From assembly GCA_038373865.1 (NCBI GenBank), contig JAXGGA010000467.1, positions 62,001 through 126,000 of the forward strand: a stretch of 64,000 nt of DNA. The letters are read 5' to 3'. The notes below the pieces were generated by a model. It was not told the DNA's origin, made no database searches, and worked only from the letters and a program-made list of their open reading frames with translations. The first letter of the stretch is position 1, and each line of letters starts with the position of its first letter. This document shows positions 56,637 to 64,000 of the stretch, piece by piece. Position numbers and translations under genes: made by a program. Source of the stretch: Uloborus plumipes (taxonomy: Eukaryota > Arthropoda > Arachnida > Araneae > Uloboridae).

Positions 56637-59407
56637 CAAGGCCGTATCCAGAAAAAATTTCGGGAGGGGCCCAGTTTCGCACATTGCCCAAACACACATA
56701 CATTTTTGTGCGTTCAATGAGTCTAATTTCCAGCTGACCTGCCCCCCCCCCCCCCCCACGATGTTTGATGTGTGTGTGTGTGTGTGTGTGTGTTTTTAAT
56801 CCTTTATTCTTATTATTTTCTGGAATTGACTTTTATTGGAGATAGAGAGATATGCAATGAGAACTTTAAGTGGGGTAGAATATCTGTAATTTTAGGGGGT
56901 ACGGGGGTTTCTCCCCCGGGTAAATTTTTGAAAAAAAGTTTTAAAATTCTGCATTTTGAGGCCTTATATGGGGCAATTGGGACTTCAAAAACATGTTGGA
57001 GAAGTAGGCAAACAACAATCTCATAAATTTTCTGCATTCTTTTGAAAATTAAGATTAATCAAAGCATAAAAAAATGATTAGTTTAACAAACGATTAACAT
57101 TAAGCGACAGAGAGGAAGGACAAGGGGAGGAGAAGAGATTAACACATTATCACTTGCTTACATCGGTTTTCACTGTTACATAGTAGTTTTTGATCAGTTC
57201 TCCGACTCACCGACAGACACAGTACTTAGTAACATAAAATAACCAATAGTATAAAACACATAAAATTCTTTATAAGAAATAGTATAGAGATTAAAAAATA
57301 ATAACCGAGAGAGTAACATTCTGGCCATTTAGTAGATTCATAGTTTAATTATTTGATAAGAAATAGGATTGAAGCACTTTTGAAGGAGTTTCAAAAAGGT
57401 ATTTAATGATTTTCAAAGATTCTAGAACAGTTAAAATTCTTTAAAGCATTTCATTTGCACTTTTCAGTCTCTGACGTTTTAATAGTTGATTGGACAGTCT
57501 TACGAAATTGTAAAAACTTTGAAAGACACATCTTTTAAAGATTAAAAATAGATATTAAAAAATACTTATATGTAACGACAATTTCTTTTTCAATCACTAG
57601 TACTGCAGAAAACGAAAAAGAATACAGGTAGGGTAATATTTTTTCTCGTGCTTAACATTAATAAAGGTATCAATTACAAAGTAACTTCTAAAATACTGAA
57701 TTAGGTATTTAATGAATAGTCAGAAATGAAACATGTGAGTCACAAAAAATTATTTTTGAAAATATGCTACAAAAAATGGTGGAATATCATTTTTGCATTA
57801 CGCAGAGTATTTTTTTTTTTTTTGATCAAGGAGCTGGGTTTCGCGCAACTTGATGCCCACCTCCCCTCCATTTGTGTTAGAAACTTTAAAATTCAAGGTT
57901 TACAGCTACATTTAACAAAGTTTTCAAGGCTTTTAAGCATTTGTAAATGGAATTTTTTTAAAGTAACTTTTGTCTAAGATTGGTGAGCGTCCAACAAAGT
58001 AGAGGGTCTGTGAACGTATCCGTTTTTGTGTGGTCTTGTTGATTGAAGACATGTTTAGCTATTAAAATCCCTCGAGGATTACAAATGCTTATAAATGGAG
58101 ACCTACAAAGTACCCTCTTAATTGAATCAGGGCGCTGGGAAGCACTCTCAGCCTAGTCGGAAACTAGGGGCCCAGCGATTAGGGGGCAAGAATCTGAGTG
58201 GTGTAAGTTTTATAAGTTACTAGCTTAATACCCGGCGTTGCCCGGGTGCTTATTAATACAACATAGCATTCAGGGAAAATAAGTTTGAAAGAGTTCTATT
58301 CATATGGGTATAAAATAATTTGCATCAATCAGTCTCTTAGGTACAAACTTTGAAAAAAACTAAAATATTACAGAAAGTTAAACGTTTACAGAAAAATAGT
58401 CTTATCAAAAGGTGAAAATTAAAGAGAAATGTTGTCTGTGCTTTGCCGCGTCCACTGGCATGAAATATATGCACATGGAAGTGAAAAAATTGCATCAAAT
58501 TCACCCGCCAAATTCAAAATATTAACTTTTCTCTATTAACTGTTCCCACCTACAAAGTAAAAATTATTATAACTCAATCTAATAAATCTGTCTGAAATAA
58601 ATCTGTTTCTCGTTCTGAAGGTTTATCTCCATTACAGACGCAACTGTTGTCGCATTGCAAATTTGAAATTCAAATCTGTGGTTCTTTTTATAAAGTCCAC
58701 ATGAATTATGATTGTTTTTTACTTATTTCAATGCTAAAAGGAAATAGGTGAGCCTTAAATTGAAAATTCATTACTTTAATCGTAATCATTGTTGGAAAAT
58801 ACTAATATTTAAAAATCTTAAATTTCATCAATTTGAATACTAAAAGGCCTATCTCGATTACAATATAAATAGGCTAGATTCCTATAAAAGGGTCATTTTT
58901 TGACAAAAAATTTAAATTTGAGCTTTTTAGATTTTTTAAAATTTCAAGACCCCGCCTATGAGAATTCTAGGGCATCAAGGAACCTCTGTGTCAAGTTTGA
59001 TGAAAATCTGACGCAAACTGTGGATTTGTATAGAGAACAAGTATATATATATACATACACTCATTTTTATAGATATAGATATGGGGGAGGAGGGACCGCC
59101 GATCAAACTGACAAGTAGCTTGCCTTGAGCCTGAATTGATTTGGGAAAGAGAGCTGGAAGTGCTAATGAGAGTCTTGTTTTCAAGTTTGTTTTGCAGCTA
59201 ATGAGAATTTGAATTGTCTTTTTTTTTTTTTGGTACTTAAAATTTTCACTCGTTCAATAGTTAAAAGGGAAAAAAAAAATTTTTTTTGCCATTTGAAATT
59301 AAGAAAAAAAGAAAACTTTTTTTTTCTGTTTTACATTATAAAACATTTCGGGTTTCGGGGGGGGGGGGGCCCAGGCCCGTCGGGCCCCCCCTCTGGATAC
59401 GGCCTTG
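56637..59407. mobile_element. non-autonomous hAT element, 2.77 kb, in the palindrome
   Basis: The ends CAAGGCCGTATCCAGA and the complement, at 59407, are flanked by an exact GTGAGAGC at 56629-56636 and 59408-59415. The left arm of the host palindrome shows the unoccupied sequence once. It contains a C-run (56743-56758), a TG microsatellite (about 56769-56792), G-rich subterminal parts and a small Helitron on the minus strand. No transposase recognised. Confidence 0.9.
58220..59079 (-). mobile_element. small non-autonomous Helitron
   Basis: On the minus strand the 5' end is A|TCTATATCTATAAAAATG, followed by wording typical of Helitron 5' regions. The 3' end has hairpin ACCCGG-GCAACG-CCGGGT (about 58247-58230) and then CTAG (58223-58220) followed by T. 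About 860 bases, no helicase. The exact 5' base could be 59079 or 59073. Confidence 0.75.
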
Positions 59408-60284
59408 GTGAGAGCAAGTCAGAACAAGGATGACCACATGGTATGAACAAACGTGGACAAGTTGAGAAATGCTCAGTCCTGTTGTAGGTAGCAATCAGAT
59501 GTTTAAAAATCAGACAAGTTTAGTGGTATTGTATATTCCCAGGTGTTAAAAATATTAAATTATCTTATTAAACTTTAAATATGTTTCTTCATTGCTCTTC
59601 TTAATCTTTTTTTAGCATTTAAGGCAAAGAATAAGGTATATAATTACATTTAAATATAAAAAAAAGATTTAAAAAAATGAAAATAATCGTGTTGTTTTTG
59701 TGCAATTTTTTGAAAGTTCAGTCCCTTACATGTGCCAAACGCCTTTGAATAACAAAGCAACTTTTGTTTTATTAGAAAGCTGGTAAAAAGTACTTAAAAT
59801 AGCACATATAAAAAGTTTTTTTATCTTGCCCCCCACATGCATTTTTCTAGCGTTGAAAATTGGATTTTTTAAAAAATTTACAACTTTGGGGAGACATATC
59901 TCATAAAGGGGGTGGAATAATAAGCCAATTTTTTTTATACAGTAAGTAACCATGACTATGAATATATGATGAAAAAATCGGCTTGTTATTTTGAACCCTT
60001 CATGGGTTTTTTAATGTTCGAAAGTAGTAAAAAATGTCATTTTCGTCGTGAACTTTGACCTTGAAAAAATAAGTATTTTATTGAAGTCTGAAATTTATTG
60101 ATAGCATATATAAAAAGATCTTTTTCTTAGCTTTCCAATGAGCTATAGTTGAGCTCAAAATCTTTGATAGAAAAAAAGTTATAGTTCATAAGGCAAAGCA
60201 TCAAAACGCCCGACTTTCGCTGTTGCCAACAACAAAAAGGGCCTATATAGTCCAGGATCTGACAGCACTTCTGTAGGAATGTTT

Positions 60285-60600
60285 GAGTAGGGGGAATTTT
60301 TTTTCAAAAATGTTTAGCAGGTGCTCTAGGAAGTATTTTGGACTCGGGTGGACATCCGCCACCTGGTGCATTTTTTTGCTATGACGTCATCAAAGATGGC
60401 GGCCATTTTGGTTCTCATAAATGCTAAAAAATGCCCAGCACTTGTGCAGGAAATTTAAAATTTGAGAATTTCTTTTCAAAAATGTTCAGTAGGTGTCCTA
60501 GAAAGAATTTTAGACTCGGGTGGACACCCGCCTCCTCTTAAATCTTCCGGTTATGACGTCATCAAAGATGGCCGCCGCTCGATTGTATAAATGCTCATAT
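60285..60600. repeat. two-unit tandem repeat with TATGACGTCATCAAAGATGG
   Basis: Units share AATGTT(T/C)AG(C/T)AGGTG, GACTCGGGTGGACA(T/C)CCGCC and TATGACGTCATCAAAGATGG, with a period of about 172 bases. TGACGTCA is a CREB/ATF-type palindrome, and CAAAGATGGCGGCCAT resembles a YY1 core; both are inference only. No gene. Confidence 0.7.
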
Positions 60601-61088
60601 CTATATTGATATTTGACCGATTTGCATGAAAATTGAAATTTTTTTACTAATTTGTCTGATGCTTATTTGTCTTTTAGCTGCACTGTTAGAAATTTACTCA
60701 AAAATGAAAATTTAAAATCAATTTATTTATTTATTTTTATTTTCAACTACCATAACTTAACCATAAAAAATGGTATTAACCCTTTATTTGTGCGAGAAAC
60801 TGCTAACTCTCCTCTGCTTGCATGCCAAAAGATACAACCGTATTACAAATCAGTAAAACGTCCTGCTGTCCAAGCGATAGCAACGAAAATTTAAATTTAT
60901 ATAAAATAGATATGAATGAGACAAAATACGAAAATTCCGACATGTTGTAACAGTTAAGGAGAAGTACTTGATCTCTTTATCACAGTTCCGAATTTATTGT
61001 TGATTATGATTTTTCTTCCTAACATTCGAAGAACCGTCTTTACTATCCTGTAGTGCTAAAGGTACAATGTGCAAAAATATTGTCTCAA

Positions 61089-61304
61089 TTAATGGTGCGT
61101 GGCACTCGTTGCACTAGAAGGTGGCAAATTCTCAAGGCCAATATTCTTCACGTGATCATACGCTGTAATTCTTAGTTCATCTAAAAATTTACATAATGAT
61201 CCTTTTCGTATTACCTGCACAACGTATTCTTTTGCTGATTCGCGAATTTTTTCTACGTATTCCAGTCGGATGATATACCAATTTTCTCCAAATATTTCGT
61301 ACAA
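61089..61304 (-). pseudogene. uncharacterised transposon protein, C-terminal part, left arm
   Basis: The frame reads VEKIRESAKEYVVQVIRKGS, then LCKFLDELRITAYDHVKNIG and LENLPPSSATSATHH before the stop. Overlapping frames just upstream carry NLPTIHAISGSNYWSTFYTK and HYVCTKYLEKIGISSDW, so the real protein is broken by shifts. The pattern F(V/C)..LYG......(V/L)(N/D)ELR...(Y/F)......LPPT...(A/S).HH occurs in a widespread uncharacterised animal family; I match it from memory and cannot name it. No catalytic motif assigned. Confidence 0.45.
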
Positions 61305-63152
61305 ACATAATGAAGAGCTGTTTTTTTAGTGTAAAATGTACTCCAGTAGTTTGATCCAGATATTGCGTGGATGGTTGGTAGGTTTTCATCTTTGTTTCGG
61401 TGAGTATTATGAGCAAACAAAAGTCTCGTAGAATCCATAACTCCAGTGTACCCCTAAAGTTCCGCTGCTTCCTCTGCTGTCAAGCAAATTATAATGATGC
61501 CCAATTCCTGATAATGCCCAAAAGTTGTTGATTAGGATAGGCAGAGTAGCATCTTGAGAGATTTTAATGACATGTATAAAAATACTGCTTACCTTGTTTC
61601 TAAGCGTTCGGATTCTTTAGGGGAAAATTTGCTCTAATTGTAAAAAATATTATGCTCTTCCACAGCACTTTGTGATGCTCCCAATATATGATTTAAATAA
61701 TAATAATAATAAAAAATAGTTATTACTTTCAAGGGTTTGTTTTTATTTGTCATAGCCTTTCGTGCAAAAAAGTTCACTATATAACAGGACTTTTCATCAA
61801 ACAAGGTTTCTTCTCTTGTGTTGCCATAAGATTTTTCTAGCTCTTTTTACAATGCACCTATTTGTAATCTTAACATAAACTCTTGTTCATTTAACAATGA
61901 ACAGTTTTCAGATGGTTCATACTGAAAGAGCTCTTCCACGTTAGAGGAACGAACTAAAAGTTTTCGTATCATGATGTGAGGCTGACTGTTTGACTTCTTT
62001 TACTGGCTTTCCTTATGGTAGTACAAGCATTTTGTGTTTTGTTGCAAGGAAATACTGGCAATATGGCTTTAAGAATGGAGCTTGAGCTATCGTGACTCTC
62101 TTCCTCTTGTATCGTGTTAAGTACAGTCACCGGTATTAAAAAAGTTTTACAGATTTTTCATTGTATCTTGTGAAGCAACCAACAAACGTACTGGCTTCAC
62201 AAGATACAATGAAAAATATATAAAACTTTTTTAATACTGGTGACTGAGCTTAATACAAGGGAAAAAGAGTCAAGATCGCTCAAGCTAAATTCTTAAGGCC
62301 ATATTGCCAGTATTTCCTTGCAACAAAACACAAAATGCTTGTACTACCACAAGGAAAGCCGGTAAAAAGAAGTCAAACAGTCAGCCACACATCATGATGC
62401 GAAAACTTTTAGTTCGTTCCTCTGACGTGGAAGAGCTCTTTCAGTATGAACCATCTGAAAACTGTTCATTGCTAATGAACAAGAGTTTATGTTAAGATTA
62501 CAAATAGGTGCATTGTAAAAAGAGCTAGAAAAATCTTATGGCAACATAAGAGAAGAAACCTTGTCTGATAAAAAGTCCTGTTTTTAGTGAACTTTTTTGT
62601 ACGAAAGGCTATGACAAATAAAAAAAAAACTTTGACGAAGTAGTAACTGTTTTTTTTTAATTATTATTATTATTTAAATCATATATTGGGAGCATCACTA
62701 GGTGCTGTGGAAGAGTATAATATTTTTTACAATTAGAGCAAATTTTCTCCTAAAAAGTCCGAAAGCGTTAAACAAGGTAGCAGTATTTTTGCACGCGTCA
62801 ATAAAATCTCTCAAGATGCTACTCTGCCTATCCTAATCAACAACTTTTGGGCATCATCAGGAAACAAACTGATCTTACAGCGTGGAAAGACCTGGACATA
62901 ATAAATTGCTTGATAGCAGAGGAAGCAGACTTCGAGACTAATGGTGTTAGCTTTATTTCCCAGGTATACTCTTATTCAGCGATTTGGTGTTTAGGAACTT
63001 TAGAGGTACACTTGAGTTATGAATTCTACGAGACTTTTGTCTGCTTATAATACTCACCGAAACAAAGATGAAAACCTACCAACCATCCACGCAATATCTG
63101 GATCAAACTACTGGAGTACATTTTACACTAAAAAAACAGCTTTTCATTATGT

Positions 63153-63368
63153 TTGTACGAAATATTTGGAGAAAATTGGTATATCATCCGACTGGTATAC
63201 GTAGAAAAAATTCGCGAATCAGCAAAAGAATACGTAGTGCAGGTAATGCGAAAAGGGTCATTATGTAAATTTTTAGATGAACTAAGAATTACAGCGTATG
63301 ATCACGTGAAAAATATTGGCCTTGAGAATTTGCCACCTTCTAGTGCAACGAGTGCCACGCACCATTAA
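63153..63368 (+). pseudogene. uncharacterised transposon protein, right-arm copy
   Basis: This is the mirror copy of 61089-61304, differing at a few residues (V for E in RL(V/E)YVEK, M for I in VQV(M/I)RKG). More degraded frames of the same protein lie at 62304-62495 (QPHIMMRKLLVRSSDVEELF) and 63019-63204. Same shifts in both arms at several places, so the decay mostly preceded the inversion. Confidence 0.45.
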
Positions 63369-63563
63369 TTGAGACAATATTTTTGCACATTGTACCTTTA
63401 GCACTACAGGATAGTAAAGACGGTTCTTCGAATGTTTTTTTGGAGAAGAAAAATCATAATCAACAATAAATTCGGAACTGTGATAAAGAGATCAAGTACT
63501 TCTCCTTAACTGCTACAACATGTCGGAATTTTCGTATTTTGTCTTATTCATGTCTATTTTATA

Positions 63564-64000
63564 CACTGCTCGACATTAAAAATGCAACACCAAGAAGGAG
63601 TGGTCAGAAATTCATGCAAATTTTACCGTAGACGCACGTCACTGAGTTATGCAAATGATATGAAATGCGCAGCTCTCCGACGCACGTGAAGTAAGATATA
63701 AGAGAATGAAGTTGAAAAGTGGGCTATGTTCATGTTGGTTTTTCTGCCAGACTAATTATCGGAGAAATTTGGTTTTTGTCTCGAAGGATACGTGTGATAG
63801 GAGGAAATGCCACGCCGTCCTCAACGAAGACACTTCCAGCATATAGACGACTTTACAAGGGGTATGGTGATCAGACTGAGAAGGGGAGGTTGGTCCATAC
63901 GTCAAATTGCAGCTGATACCCACATGGATACAAGCACTGTGCATCGGCTGTGTCGGAGATGGTTGGAAAGAGGAAATGTAGCCACATTGAGGGGTGCAGG
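63564..64000 (+). mobile_element. Tc1-like element, second copy, cut by the window edge
   Basis: Starts CACTGCTCGACATTAAAAAT after TA (63562-63563). Nearly identical to the 23901-25320 element, opposite orientation. It sits in the right arm of the giant palindrome. Confidence 0.92.
63807..64000 (+). CDS. Tc1-like transposase, N-terminal part (partial)
   Basis: It starts at ATG 63807, 243 bases from the element end, matching the other copy's spacing. It reads MPRRPQRRHFQHIDDFTRGM, then the helix-turn-helix GWSIRQIAADTHMDTSTVHR and WLERGNVATLRGAG up to the window edge. This copy keeps four G where the other has three, so the frame stays open across the point where the 24046-25076 copy shifts. 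The rest, including the DDE catalytic domain, lies outside the window, so whether this copy is intact cannot be told from here. Confidence 0.88.
   Translation, partial: MPRRPQRRHFQHIDDFTRGMVIRLRRGGWSIRQIAADTHMDTSTVHRLCRRWLERGNVATLRGA

Larger units (their letters stand above)
54989..60249. repeat. large inverted repeat, right arm split by a hAT element
   Basis: The left arm is 54989-56197. The right arm is 56246-56636 and continues at 59416-60249 after a later insertion. Shared words include GGCAACAGCGAAAGTCGG, GATGTGATTTCTTTTCATTT and TAAATGCTCCATAGGAG. Both arms near the centre encode the same short frame starting M(N/D)NPKCSIGVFENDDCNILS (56043 on +, 56415 on -). The centre is a hairpin with about a 48-base loop, its stem ATTGAAACTGTTTGTACCTA. 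A few percent divergence between arms. Confidence 0.85.
60900..63563. repeat. giant palindrome, arms about 1.3 kb, 17-nt spacer
   Basis: The left arm 60900-62176 and right arm 62194-63563 are inverted copies about 95% alike by eye, around a 17-base spacer (62177-62193). The stem at the centre reads TTGTATCTTGTGAAGC and its complement. Arms carry the same degraded coding sequence facing outward from the centre. The right arm is cut at its outer end by the Tc1-like element at 63564. It is a foldback transposon or an inverted duplication; transcription through it would give a long hairpin RNA. Confidence 0.88.

Noticed and set aside
45179..63563. Large palindromes as assembly or read-folding artefacts
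   Set aside because: The arms differ by several percent and by indels, and carry different later insertions, which a folding artefact would not produce.

Overview
The window is about 30% G+C by eye, with long A/T tracts, spliced coding pieces, polyadenylation signals and a dense load of eukaryotic transposable elements. There are no operons, Shine-Dalgarno sites, rRNA or convincing tRNA genes. It reads as a repeat-rich animal nuclear genome. The mix of Tc1-like, hAT, P-like, Helitron, Penelope-like and Ty3/Gypsy-type elements fits an arthropod, possibly an arachnid; that placement is inference.

Host genes are sparse. A terminal exon of an unrecognised gene lies at 989-1147 (+), and a weaker exon candidate at 93-241 (-). 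The best host gene is on the minus strand: three exons (20899-21655, 17779-17939, 8965-9243) join in frame into a strongly diverged DEAD-box helicase of the Dbp5/DDX19 type, with a polyadenylation signal at 8940-8945. Several helicase motifs are degraded. Its introns hold hAT elements, and its last exon has a decayed second copy near 15592.

Mobile elements, left to right. A Penelope-like retroelement sits as a head-to-head inverted dimer inside one 13-bp target duplication, each arm ending in a hammerhead ribozyme (2350-5136). A hAT element (11233-15583) carries a dead transposase split by a second, non-autonomous hAT (13825-15080). More hAT-type elements with 8-bp duplications lie at 6373, 16228, 19545, 37366, 52169, 54076 and 56637. 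A decayed hammerhead lies at 22201-22250. A Tc1-like element (23901-25320) has a second copy entering the right edge (63564-64000) and a shorter relative at 42265-43094. A Helitron (25831-28044) has five tandem copies of its 5' end joined to a helicase remnant; a small Helitron lies at 58220-59079 (-). An internally deleted Ty3/Gypsy-like LTR element lies at 28529-30553.

The part most worth attention is a family with 4-bp target duplications and ends GAGC(C/T)AATATTTAG. Copy A (30615-37112) and copy B (49338-50935) share seven copies of a 13-bp motif, all in one orientation. A carries a 4.9-kb inner insertion that B lacks. The insertion holds a dead P-type transposase and a broken non-LTR ORF1. 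Large inverted duplications (45179-47553, 54989-60249, 60900-63563) dominate the right third. The last has arms of about 1.3 kb around a 17-nt spacer.
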